A DNA stretch of 64,000 nucleotides from positions 6,727 through 70,726 of the forward strand of contig JAEYUG010000093.1 in assembly GCA_023432805.1 (NCBI GenBank), written 5' to 3'. Under the pieces are notes generated by a model. The model was not told the DNA's origin, did no database searches, and was given only the letters and a program-made list of their open reading frames with translations. The translations under genes were made by a program, and so were the position numbers. Positions 29,202-38,100 of the stretch are shown here, one piece after another (within the stretch, counting starts at the first letter, position 1; every line of letters starts with the position of its first letter). The DNA is from Bacteroidota bacterium (GTDB lineage Bacteria > Bacteroidota > Ignavibacteria > SZUA-365).

Positions 29202-29947
29202 TGCTCAAACGATTCTCACAGATCGGGCTTGATCGACTCGTGCGTCTCGATTGGTTGGAACGAACCGCTCGATTAGTCCAGGCTGGCAACAATGCACAGG
29301 ATGTGAAATCGGTGCTCCAGGAAGAATTGAAGGAGTTCTTTCGAGCCGACCGCACGGATGTGCGTGGTTCGGTCGACAAGTCCCTGACAATTCTGCTGCG
29401 AGTGTGGCTGAAGCCACCAGGTTCACTCTTCCCTTTGAGGTCGGAAGCGCTTGAGCTTCTCTCGCGGTTACCTGTGCGGTACCATTTGGCAATTCACTGG
29501 GGCATGTTGGCTGCTGTCTATCCGTTTTGGTCGAGCGTAGCTGTCCAGGTAGGGCGGTTGTTGAAGCTACAAGGATCCGTAGCAGCGTTGAACGTACAGC
29601 GTCGCATTCGCGAACAATTTGGGGAACGAGAGACAGTCGCACGTCGAGTTCGGTACGTTATTCGCTCGTATGTAGACTGGTCTGTCATTCAGGAAACAGG
29701 AGTGGCTGGTATTTATCAGCCCGGGAAGATCATCGAGGTTGATGATCGGCGACTGATTCAATGGTTGGTAGAAGCCGCCCTTCATACGTATCCAAACGGC
29801 GTTGCACCTTTCCGGGATCTTCTGCAAGGTCCGAGCATGTTTCCTTTTCGCATCAGATCAATACCTGCTGAACTCTTAGCTGACAATGCTCCCAGGTTCG
29901 AGATACTGCGACATGGATTAGACCAAGATCTGCTGGCGCTAAAATAG
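29201..29947 (+). CDS. brxA: BREX protein BrxA
   Basis: 248 aa from the ATG that shares a base with the pglZ stop; longer upstream readings are pglZ shadows. The small, basic, helical protein has the family's features: FRADRTDVRGSVDKSLTILLRVW near the N-terminus, HWGMLAAVYPFW in the middle and a winged-helix-like C-terminal half (YVDWSVIQETGVAGIY). BrxA proteins are NusB-like DNA-binding folds, and in type 3 BREX brxA is normally the last gene, as here. It completes the set F-C-XI-HII-Z-A, so the system appears intact. Confidence 0.9.
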   Translation: MLKRFSQIGLDRLVRLDWLERTARLVQAGNNAQDVKSVLQEELKEFFRADRTDVRGSVDKSLTILLRVWLKPPGSLFPLRSEALELLSRLPVRYHLAIHWGMLAAVYPFWSSVAVQVGRLLKLQGSVAALNVQRRIREQFGERETVARRVRYVIRSYVDWSVIQETGVAGIYQPGKIIEVDDRRLIQWLVEAALHTYPNGVAPFRDLLQGPSMFPFRIRSIPAELLADNAPRFEILRHGLDQDLLALK

Positions 29948-30134
29948 CAGTGCCAACGGATTACGTGAGCGGGTGCATGCTCAATGCTCATGCCATGTGG
30001 CGGGCCGAGCGCTTGCTTCAGAGATGCATGGCGGAGTGGGATAATCGAGCCAAGGCACCCTGATCCTTTACCCCACCCAGTAGCAGGTTTGTGATATAAA
30101 GCAGCGAAAGGCAACAAGACGTAGAGGCGACAAA

Positions 30135-30722
30135 ATGGCCCGTTCGAGAAAAGCTTCCAAAAAAGAGAAGCGCGAGTTCATGGATGCAGCAGATCAATTC
30201 GGACACACGGAATTGGTGGAGTTCTACGAGTATGTGTTCCGAGTCCTGAGGGAGGGCTATGATCCTAAGCAGTCGGTGTTCCAGTGGCAGCGACTCGATG
30301 AACGGAATATGGAGATCCGCATGAATGGCGAAGGGAGTGAGCAGTTGACAACCATGCCTACGAAGCTGTTCACGATTCTTGCCGCTGAGTTTTTTATGCG
30401 TGGCAGGCAAGCCGCACTACAGCAAATACGCCACGGGATAGTTGATGGTCCTGAGAAGGAGTATGAAGACATACAGGCTGCTCTAGATCTGTTCCTGCGT
30501 GAGATCAAGGAAGTGGTCCCCAACAAATACGACGAGAATCTCTTCGAGGAAGTTGAGGCTTTGCTGCTGGAAGCGAAGCAGACCCTCTCAAATAGGGCTG
30601 CATGTGAGATCATCTTTCGAAGGAACGAGCTTGATCTCGCAGGAGCGAAGTATGAGGGATTTGAGCGATCGTTTTATAATTTCCGGAAGAAGCGTCGGGT
30701 GGAGCATAGCGGCGGAAAGTAG
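30135..30722 (+). CDS. Hypothetical helical protein (195 aa) downstream of BREX
   Basis: ATG 30135 has GAGG about 8 nt upstream. Basic N-terminus (ARSRKASKKEKREF), then a soluble helical protein with no catalytic motif, membrane segment or signal peptide. Residues 110-150 (EIKEVVPNKYDENLFEEVEALLLEA) suggest a helical hairpin. It ends in a basic tail. I recognise no family. It lies on the BREX strand but is 187 bp from brxA; that gap (29948-30134) holds no gene and no clear terminator. GC is near that of brxA. It may be a late member of the BREX transcript or belong to the mobile element. Confidence 0.65.
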   Translation: MARSRKASKKEKREFMDAADQFGHTELVEFYEYVFRVLREGYDPKQSVFQWQRLDERNMEIRMNGEGSEQLTTMPTKLFTILAAEFFMRGRQAALQQIRHGIVDGPEKEYEDIQAALDLFLREIKEVVPNKYDENLFEEVEALLLEAKQTLSNRAACEIIFRRNELDLAGAKYEGFERSFYNFRKKRRVEHSGGK

Positions 30723-30931
30723 GGGTAGGTCGAGTGCTCGAAGGGAACCCGTGAGTCTCTGGGGACACATCACAGGCAGGGGATGAATTGCTGAATCAAA
30801 CAAATTGGGCGTCAAAATTGCGAAATGGCTTTCGCACCTAATCACACTTGGCCGCATTATGTTGACAGCAGAAACGGACAGAGTGGCAATACCGTGAAGT
30901 CAGATGATGCAACATAAGCGTGGAGTCAATT

Positions 30932-31354
30932 ATGGGTGATACGTGCAACACTATTGGAAGTGGCGGTGAAGAGTACGCAGGTGCGAACCACCGCAACGGA
31001 AGGTCCTTCGCGGCTGAGGCGATCTCAAGACTTGAGCGTATCGAGCAGCTTCTGGTTTCGCAGAAAGAGGTGTTTACAGTCCAGGATCTCGCAACTTTTC
31101 TCGGCCTTACACCCAGCTCAATCTACAAGATGATCAAGGAGCGGCGGATACCCTTTACGAAGCCAAATGGCAAGACGGTCTTCTTCCTTCGCTCAGACGT
31201 AATAGAATATCTCCGTAGCGGGAGGGTCGAGAGCGAGGCGGAAATGCGTGATCGCGTCCGACGCACGCCCTCTCATTCGAAAGACTTCCGGCCGTCCACT
31301 AAGGGTCAGAAGCTGAAGAAGTCGAAACTCTGGCATGGAAGGCGAAGGTTGTAG
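30932..31354 (+). CDS. Excisionase-family helix-turn-helix protein
   Basis: 140 aa from ATG 30932, which has GGAG 6 nt upstream; the GTG at 30920 is a weaker choice. Residues about 45-100 form a MerR/excisionase-type HTH (HTH_17): VFTVQDLATFLGLTPSSIYK, then IPFTKPNGKTVFFLRSDVIEYL. Such proteins act as excisionases or conjugation regulators in Bacteroidota elements. The C-terminus is strongly basic (KGQKLKKSKLWHGRRR). It converges with the integrase gene across a 486-bp spacer, so it is the natural candidate for the directionality factor of the island. The upstream gap (30723-30931) contains TTGACA at 30859 without a convincing partner. Confidence 0.8.
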   Translation: MGDTCNTIGSGGEEYAGANHRNGRSFAAEAISRLERIEQLLVSQKEVFTVQDLATFLGLTPSSIYKMIKERRIPFTKPNGKTVFFLRSDVIEYLRSGRVESEAEMRDRVRRTPSHSKDFRPSTKGQKLKKSKLWHGRRRL

Positions 31355-31406
31355 AAGGACACTGCTTCGGCACACAACGCCATCCCACATCCAAATGGTC
31401 TTTTCC

Positions 31407-31445
31407 CGGTTTCACTACCAGCGGTGACAGCCGCAAATGAAACCG
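31407..31445. repeat. Nested inverted repeat in the HTH-integrase spacer
   Basis: CGGTTTCA (31407-31414) pairs with TGAAACCG (31438-31445), and inside it GCGG pairs with CCGC. It lies between the converging HTH and integrase genes, so it may end one or both transcripts, although no strong T-run follows. The rest of 31355-31840 holds no gene I can support. Confidence 0.35.
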
Positions 31446-31840
31446 TGTGATATAGTCGCTCAGCTTGGTCGAAATCCTGCTCTGTCCGACCCGTGACACC
31501 AGGTCAACGCACGTTCACTTCATGTGGGCAAACAACGACGACATACCGTACGCGGAGATGCGGTGCGAGAGCGGCTTGCTTCAAGGGTTCCTGTCAGATG
31601 TTATCCCTGAGAAGCGACTCCAAGCTAGTATGTGCGGAGAAGGCGGGGCTGTGTCCTCGCGAGGTAATGGACACGTTACCAGCTCCCAGCGATCACGATG
31701 AACGAGGCACCCGTACCTACATGATGCGCGCTCAAGGCAAAACGGTCACAACGCGCCGGTCGAAGAGGTGTGACGATGTGCGTCATCCACGAAACCTCCG
31801 CACGTCTGTCATTCGCCATCAGACCAAGGGATGCGTACGG

Positions 31841-32926
31841 TCAGTCGGGGTCGCGCATCATCTCATCATCAGTCTCGTCCAACTCGATCATCGGGAACAG
31901 GTTGTTCTCCGCCCGGATGGCCTCAGGGCTGATCGACGCGTAGATCATGGTCGTCTCGAGTCTGCTATGACCGAGGCAGCGATTCAGTGTCATGATCGAC
32001 ATGCCATACGAGAGGGCATTCAGTGCATAGGTGTGTCGCGCGACATGGAATGTCACGTTCTTGGAGATCCCCGATGCGTTTGCCCAGCGTTTGAGCATGC
32101 GATTCACCGATGTATTCCGGGGGATGGGGAAGACATGGTCTGCGTCGGTCCCGCGGTCCCCGAGCAGTGCCAGAGCCAGCTGATTCAAGGGCAGATTCTG
32201 AATGCGTCCCGTCTTGATCGCTCGAAAGTAGATGCTGCTGCCCTGCACGTCTCTCCAGATGAGCGCCGTGATGTCCGAGTACCGCAAGCCCGTAGCACAT
32301 GCGAACAGAAAGGCGCGACGCACCTCGCTGTTCGAGCAGGGGGTATCGGCGAGTTGTTGCAGCTCTGTGACAGACAGCGACTCGCGCTTCTTCTGCTCCG
32401 TCCGGATCCTGTCCACTTCGTCGAAGGGATTGGATCGGATCAGATGCTGCTTGCGCGCTTGGCGGAGCAGGGTATTGAGGTGCGCCAGGTACCGTTCCGC
32501 CGAATTCGGCTGCAAGTCGCAGGGGCCGAGCAGATACTCAGTGAACTTTTCAATCCAGCCCGGTGTCACGTCGAGGAGGGGCAGCTTCGGGTTCTTGAGG
32601 AAGGTTGTCAAATGCTTGCGGAGGGAACGCCATGTGACATTCTCCTTGGCGGCGATCATTTCATCGAGATAGTCCAGCAACGAGATGCGATCCCCTTCGA
32701 ACTTCTCGACTCTTCCGCCGCTGGTCTCGAGGTCCTTGGCGCGCTGGATGGCACGGAGTTTCGCTTCTCGAAGCACCTCCTTGTTGCGCAGCGAGACGGC
32801 ACTCCCAGTCCCAGGTTCGAGGTACAGCTCGAGCGCATCACGATATCGTTTCCCGGCGATGGTGTATCGGAGATACAGGGCGGTGCGCCCCGTCTTGAGA
32901 AGTCGTCGTTCGATGTGGCATTCCAT
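31841..32926 (-). CDS. Tyrosine integrase of the tRNA-Gly island
   Basis: 361 aa. An Arm-DNA-binding-like N-terminus (KTGRTALYLRYTIAGKRY) and a SAM-like core-binding domain come before the catalytic domain, with ATGLRYSDI (Arg), AIKTGR (Lys), HVARHTYA (HxxR), LGHSRLETT (His) and the nucleophile Tyr in MIYASIS. All active residues are intact. The organisation is that of Bacteroidota phage/ICE integrases. ATG 32926 follows GAGGAA with 8-9-nt spacing. The gene points into the island and begins 202 bp from the right att core, the classic arrangement. Its start codon lies within one of the ATGGGCCAATTC repeats, so binding there could repress translation or transcription of int. Confidence 0.93.
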   Translation of the reverse strand: MECHIERRLLKTGRTALYLRYTIAGKRYRDALELYLEPGTGSAVSLRNKEVLREAKLRAIQRAKDLETSGGRVEKFEGDRISLLDYLDEMIAAKENVTWRSLRKHLTTFLKNPKLPLLDVTPGWIEKFTEYLLGPCDLQPNSAERYLAHLNTLLRQARKQHLIRSNPFDEVDRIRTEQKKRESLSVTELQQLADTPCSNSEVRRAFLFACATGLRYSDITALIWRDVQGSSIYFRAIKTGRIQNLPLNQLALALLGDRGTDADHVFPIPRNTSVNRMLKRWANASGISKNVTFHVARHTYALNALSYGMSIMTLNRCLGHSRLETTMIYASISPEAIRAENNLFPMIELDETDDEMMRDPD

Positions 32927-33005
32927 GGGCCAATTCCTCGTGCTGATTGCAGGAGTAATTCAGCCGTTGAACTCCTCCTTGGTGGGCCAAATGATGGGCC
33001 AATTC
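32925..33005 (+). repeat. ATGGGCCAATTC repeats, right end
   Basis: Exact copies at 32925-32936 and 32994-33005 and a degenerate TGGGCCAAATG near 32983-32992, all on the plus strand. The same 12-mer is at 7738-7749 near the left edge. Shared direct repeats just inside both att cores are expected of integrase arm-type or excisionase sites. Confidence 0.6.
32952..32963 (+). repeat. Inverted 12-bp copy of part of the att core
   Basis: GGAGTAATTCAG is identical to positions 4-15 of tRNA-Gly (within the att core) but lies in the opposite orientation to the core at 33129-33148. It forms part of an imperfect inverted repeat with TGAACTCC just downstream. It could be an extra core-type binding site controlling int. 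Confidence 0.4.
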
Positions 33006-33052
33006 TGTATGAACATGTACGAAAAACAGCTAAGAAGCAATGGGCCGGGCAC

Positions 33053-33075
33053 AAAAAAACCGCCATTTCTGGCGG
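33053..33075 (-). terminator. Strong intrinsic terminator at the right island end
   Basis: On the minus strand: stem CCGCCA-GAAA-TGGCGG (a GNRA tetraloop) followed by seven T. It sits between the stranded tRNA 5' fragment and the integrase gene and would stop transcription coming from the former tRNA promoter at 33160-33191. Confidence 0.8.
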
Positions 33076-33128
33076 CATTCGCGCATAGAATGCGGATTCC
33101 GAATCGTAGAGAACCTGTTCTTTCTTTA

Positions 33129-33148
33129 TACCACTGAATTACTCCCGC
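33129..33148. other. Right attachment site (att core), tRNA-Gly 5' fragment
   Basis: Exact 20-bp copy of 7666-7685. On the minus strand it is the first 20 nt of tRNA-Gly, after which the sequence departs completely. Joining 7685 to 33149 restores an uninterrupted tRNA with a well-placed promoter, so 33149 onward is the original chromosome. Confidence 0.85.
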
Positions 33149-33159
33149 ACGGGAATCCC

Positions 33160-33191
33160 CAAACATACCCCTCCTGACTCGCAGAATCAAG
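33160..33191 (-). promoter_or_regulatory. Former native promoter of tRNA-Gly
   Basis: On the minus strand CTTG (33188-33191) is followed after 20 nt by TATGTTTG (33160-33167), an exact match to the Bacteroidota TAnnTTTG element. Transcription would begin some 5-7 nt before the tRNA 5' end, as expected of a tRNA gene. It now reads only a 20-nt tRNA fragment and then the terminator at 33053-33075. Confidence 0.6.
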
Positions 33192-33322
33192 ACGCATTCC
33201 GAGGTGAGGGTTTTGTGAGTACTTGACAGACCATACCATGTGGGAGCGTGACACACTTCGTCGTAAATTCACTTTTCGCAAAACGCATCTACGAGACGAC
33301 GGAACACTCATCGAGGTTGTTC

Positions 33323-34558
33323 ATGAACAAAGGTATGCAACCCGCTGCACATGCACTGGCGCGAATAGAATACCTCAAGGTCCAGAATTTCAGGGCTCTG
33401 AAGGAAGTCGAGTTCAAGGATATCACGCCACTCACGGTGCTGCTCGGTCCCAATGGAAGCGGAAAGTCCACTATGTTCGACGTGTTTGCCTTCCTCTCCG
33501 AGTGTTTCGAGATGGGCCTGCGTCGGGCATGGGATAAACGGGGTCGTGCGAAGGAACTGAAGACTCGCGGCAGTGACGGGCCTGTGACAATTGAGATCAA
33601 GTACCGTGAACATGGATTCCCATTGATCACGTATCACCTGGCCGTTGATGAACGTCGTGGTTCACCGATTGTCGTGGAGGAATGGCTGCGTTGGAAGCGC
33701 GGGAGTCATGGACAGCCGTTCCGCTTTCTGGATTACAAGGAAGGTCACGGGAAGGTCGTCAGTGGAGAAAAGCCTGACGAGCAGGATGAACGTGTCGATG
33801 AGCCCTTGAAATCAGCAGATCTGCTGGCAGTGAACGCACTGGGGCAACTCGCTACACACCCTCGTGTTGCTGCGTTGCGTGATTTCATCACAGGTTGGTA
33901 CGTCTCCTATCTGTCTGCCGAAGGCGCTCGTGCGCAACCGGAGGCAGGACCGCAGGAACGTCTGACACGAACCGGTGATAATCTCGCGAACGTTATCCAA
34001 TATCTCTCCGAGCAACATCCCGAAAGATTGGAGCAGATCTTCGACACGCTGCGTCGTCGTATCCCGCGCGTCGAGAGGGTGCTCGCTGAACCTATGCCTG
34101 ATGGTCGTCTTCTTCTGCAGATCAAGGACGCACCGTTCAGCCATCCGGTACTCGCACGCTTTGCGTCTGACGGAACACTGAAGATGCTTGCGTATTTGAT
34201 GCTGTTGTTCGATCCCGTCCCACCGTCGTTTATTGGCATAGAGGAGCCGGAGAATTTTCTCCACCCTCGCCTGCTGCCAGAACTGGCAGAGGAGTGTCGT
34301 ACTGCAACTGCAGGCACACAGCTGCTCGTGACTACACACTCACCGTTCTTCCTGAACGCACTGCAGCCGAGAGAGGTACGCGTGCTCTGGCGCAATGAGG
34401 CGGGGTACACGCAATCTCGCAATGCAGCGGATATCCGTGGCGTGGCAGAATTTGTAAATCATGGTGCATTGCTTGGTCACCTCTGGATGGAAGGCCAGCT
34501 CGGCGTGGGTGATCCGCTCGTCAATCAGGGGGCTCCCATCCATTCCGCAGGTTGGTGA
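33323..34558 (+). CDS. AAA-family ATPase, OLD/SMC-like, putative defence ATPase
   Basis: 411 aa from ATG 33323, which has GAGG 7 nt upstream; the longer GTG reading at 33248 is rejected. ABC/SMC-type ATPase features: [15 protein letters not shown]-loop [13 protein letters not shown] (about residues 47-59), a central helical region, [11 protein letters not shown] (Walker B with catalytic Glu), and [11 protein letters not shown] (H-loop). This is the AAA_21/OLD-like class. Its stop overlaps the DUF4276 gene start (TGATG). ATPase plus TOPRIM-like partner is the layout of OLD, Gabija and PARIS-type defence. It lies just outside the island's right att core, 175 bp away. Confidence 0.85.
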   Translation: MNKGMQPAAHALARIEYLKVQNFRALKEVEFKDITPLTVLLGPNGSGKSTMFDVFAFLSECFEMGLRRAWDKRGRAKELKTRGSDGPVTIEIKYREHGFPLITYHLAVDERRGSPIVVEEWLRWKRGSHGQPFRFLDYKEGHGKVVSGEKPDEQDERVDEPLKSADLLAVNALGQLATHPRVAALRDFITGWYVSYLSAEGARAQPEAGPQERLTRTGDNLANVIQYLSEQHPERLEQIFDTLRRRIPRVERVLAEPMPDGRLLLQIKDAPFSHPVLARFASDGTLKMLAYLMLLFDPVPPSFIGIEEPENFLHPRLLPELAEECRTATAGTQLLVTTHSPFFLNALQPREVRVLWRNEAGYTQSRNAADIRGVAEFVNHGALLGHLWMEGQLGVGDPLVNQGAPIHSAGW

Positions 34559-35163
34559 TGCCACCTTCTCATTACGAGTTTCTTGTCGAGGAACCCTCGA
34601 TGGAGGCGTTTCTTCTCGCAGCCCTTCCGAAGATCCTCTCAGCGGACAGGTCGTTCAGTGTCCATCCGTTTCAAGGTAAGAGCGATATGATGAAGAAGCT
34701 CGAAGGCCGCCTGCATGGCTATCAGAAGTGGCTTCCCGAGGATTGGCGCATCGTTGTCATCGTGGATCGTGACGATGATGATTGCCATGTACTCAAGCAG
34801 CAGATGGAATCCGCTGCTCGGTCTTCGGGGTTGAGAACGCGCACATCGACAAAGTCCACTCGGTGGCAGCTTGTCAATCGAATTGCCATCGAAGAGTTGG
34901 AGGCGTGGTACTTTGGTGATTGGACAGCGGTACAGATGGCATTCCCGCGCGTCAGCCCGTCAGTGCCGGGGAAGAGGCAGTATCGTGATCCAGATGCAGT
35001 GGCCGGCGGAACGTGGGAGGCGTTTGAACGCGTGATGAAGCAGTATGGGTATTACCAGAGTGGCTTGGCGAAAATCGAGGCGGCACGGAACATCGGCGCC
35101 CATATCGATCCACAACGGTCGCAGTCAAGGAGCTTTCAGGTTTTTCGCGACGCGTTATTGTAG
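34558..35163 (+). CDS. DUF4276-type (TOPRIM-like) partner of the AAA ATPase
   Basis: 201 aa. EFLVEEPSMEAFLLAALP near the N-terminus and VVIVDRDDDDCHVLKQQ at about 65-82 match the DUF4276 pattern: an early Glu and a DxD cluster, as in TOPRIM-fold metal sites. IAIEELEAWYFGD and the C-terminal KIEAARNIGAHID, with SRSFQVFRDAL, are further typical blocks. It is translationally coupled to the preceding ATPase. By analogy with PARIS AriB or OLD nucleases it could be the nuclease effector, but the family is not well characterised and direct evidence is lacking. Confidence 0.8.
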   Translation: MPPSHYEFLVEEPSMEAFLLAALPKILSADRSFSVHPFQGKSDMMKKLEGRLHGYQKWLPEDWRIVVIVDRDDDDCHVLKQQMESAARSSGLRTRTSTKSTRWQLVNRIAIEELEAWYFGDWTAVQMAFPRVSPSVPGKRQYRDPDAVAGGTWEAFERVMKQYGYYQSGLAKIEAARNIGAHIDPQRSQSRSFQVFRDALL

Positions 35164-35171
35164 CTGTATAT

Positions 35172-35195
35172 CAGGGATGTGACATGCCCTGTTTT
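35172..35195 (+). terminator. Hairpin with T-run between DUF4276 gene and hsdR
   Basis: CAGGGATG pairs with CAT-G-CCCTG (one bulge), followed by TTTT. It lies in the 31-bp gap between two converging genes and probably ends the ATPase-DUF4276 transcript. Confidence 0.45.
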
Positions 35196-38100
35196 CAAGT
35201 AGGCTGCGATGGTTGCGAACCTTGACTCGTGAGTGTGTAGGTCAGGCCGAAGACCATGTCGGTCATCCAGCGGCGGAAGGTGTCGTTGTCCATGAAGTGC
35301 TTGAAGAGCTGGGTGTCGTCGTGCATGAGGGAGGTCATGACGCGCTGCAGGGCCTTGTCGTGCTCGATGCGCGCGTTCTGCTTGTCGGAGTTCACGCGCG
35401 CATTGCGGTAGGCCTCGTCGGCCGCTACGCGTATCGGGATCTCCTGCGTGATCATGGTGTGCACGCGGTCTTCATCGGCCCAGGGAATGTTGCCGAACTG
35501 CTCGTTGAAGGCTTTCAGGATGTTCGAGAGGCGGTCCAGCTCGGGCTCGGGACGCCGACCGCCGCCCGTGGCGGGTACGGGACCGATCTCCGCGTCGGCA
35601 TCCTCGAGCAGTATCCGCATCGCCGCGTGCTTCTCCACGCGGTAGCTGTCCATGTCGATTGCTTCGAGGATTCCACGGGCGAGATCCGGCTCCTCGGGCG
35701 CGGGCAGCTTCGGCACGAGAAAGTTCAGGAAGATCGACAGCTTCTCCCACGCGGCATGCGAGTAGGGAAGGATCGATGAGAGAAATCCGTATGTGCGCAG
35801 AAACGCCTTGGCCTTGCCCTTGAAATCGATCTGCGCATCCTCGTCGAGCTCGCCGATGTAGGTCGCTGTGCATGCATCCAGTATCGGATCGAGCTGGTCG
35901 CGGTCCACGCCATCGAGGTACTGCTCCACCAGCGTGTCGATGTCGTGCTGCGTGTAGATCTGATAGCCGTCGAGCACGGACTTCAGATCATGCAGCTTGT
36001 TCGGATCGGTCTCCTCGGCGAGGATGGTCGAGCGGTAATAGTCGGCAAAGGATTTCTCGATCGTCTCCGCATCGTTCATGAAGTCCAGCACGAACACATC
36101 GTACTTCTTCGGCGCCGCACGGTTCAGTCGCGACAGGGTCTGCACGGCCTTGATGCCGGAGAGGATCTTATCCACATACATCGTGTGCAGCAGCGGCTCG
36201 TCGTAGCCGGTCTGGAACTTGTCCGCACAGATCAGGAATCGATAGGGGTCTTCCTGTACCATGTCGGCGATCTTGTTGGAGGGAAATCCGTTGAGCCCGG
36301 ATTCCGTCACCTTGCTTCCTCCATACTCATGCTCACCCGAGAAGGCGACGATGGCCTTGTGCGGACTCTTCCGCTCGACGAGATACTCGCTGATCGCATG
36401 GTAGTACTGAATCGCACGCTCGATGCCGTTGGTCACCACCATCGCGCGCGCCCGGCCGCCGATCTTGTTCGTGGCCAGCACCTGGTCGTGGAAATGATCG
36501 ACCATGATCTCGGCCTTCAGGCGGATGGCGTGGTCGTTGCTCTCCACGTAGCGGCGCAGCTTCTTCTTCGCACGGCGCGTGTCGAATTCCGGATCGCCCT
36601 CGACCTTCTTGACCAGCTTGTACCAGCTCTTCACCGGCGTGTAGTGGCGCAGCACGTCGAGAATGAAGCCCTCCTGAATCGCCTGCTTCATCGTGTAGCT
36701 GTGGAAGGGACGATGCTTGACGGAGCCGTCGGACTGGGGATCAGGATCGCCGAAGATCTCGAGCGTCTTGTTCTTCGGCGTTGCGGTGAAGGCGAAGTAG
36801 CTTGCGTTGGGAAGCATCTTCTTCGCCTCCATCAGGCGGTTGATGCGGTCTTCGAGCGTGTCGTCGTCGTCATCGGCATCGACGCCGCCGAGCGCCTGCG
36901 CCACCGCGGCGCTATTGCGTCCGCCCTGACTCGAGTGCGCCTCGTCGATGATGATCGCGAAGGTGCGACCCACATGCTCGGTGCCGATCTCGTCGAGAAT
37001 GAAGGGAAATTTCTGAACGGTGGTGATGATGATCTTCTTGCCCGCGGCGATGAACGACTTCAAGTCGCCGGAGTGCTCGGCATGACCGACGGTGGCGCCG
37101 ACCTGCGCGAACTGTTTGATCGTGTCGCGGATCTGCTGATCGAGGATGCGCCGGTCGGTGACGACGATGATGGAGTCGAAGACGGGTCTGTCGTCCTTCA
37201 TGCATCCGATGAGCTGATGCGCGAGCCACGCGATGGAATTCGACTTGCCGCTACCGGCGGAGTGCTGAATGAGGTAGCGCCTGCCCGCACCCTGCGCGCG
37301 GACATCCGCGAGCAGCGCGCGCACCACGTCGAGCTGGTGATAGCGCGGCCAGACCTGCCTGCGGTTCTTGCGGCCGGTCTTCGCATCCTTCGACTCCACG
37401 ACCTGCGCGTAGTTCTCGATGATGTCGGTGAGGCCGGCGCGGGTGAGGATGCGTTTCCAGAGGTAGTCGGTCTTGAGGCCGTTCGGGTTGGGGGGATTCC
37501 CGGCACCGTCGTTCCAGCCGCGGTTGAAGGGCAGGAACCACGAGTCCCTGCCCTTGAGGTGCGTGCAGAAGCGCACCTCGTGATCATCGACGGCGAAGTG
37601 CACGATGCAGCGCCCAAAGGCAAAGAGGATTTCGCGGGGATCGCGGTCGCGCTGATACTGCTGGATGGCGTCGTCGACGGTCTGCTTGGTCAGGCTGTTC
37701 TTCAACTCGAAGGTTGCGATCGGAAGCCCGTTGATGAACAGGGCCACATCCAGTGCATGCTGCGTTCCCGTCTGCGTGTAGCGCAGCTGCCGTGTGACGC
37801 TGAAGCGGTTCGCGGCGTGTCGCTCGGCCGCCTTCTGATTGCCGGGCGAGGGGGTGCCGTAGAACAGGTCCACATGATGCTGCCCGTGGTGGATGCCATG
37901 GCGCAGCACGTCGATGGTGCCGCGTTTGGTGATTTCGCCCTGCAGGCGGGAGAGGAACTTCCGGCGGGTGGGACTGTCGTTGACGAAATCCACCGCCTCG
38001 AACACCGGTTCCTGCGTTGTCCGGAGGAAGCGTCCGAGCTGCACGAGATCGAGGCAGTACTCGCGGCTGTAGTCATCGTGGTGGCCGCAGATCCATCCCG

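Noticed and set aside
31493..33088. 531-codon plus-strand frame over the integrase
   Set aside because: Antisense to an intact integrase; no domain or ribosome site.
33129..33148. Second tRNA-Gly gene
   Set aside because: Only the first 20 nt match; anticodon, T-arm and acceptor 3' strand are missing.
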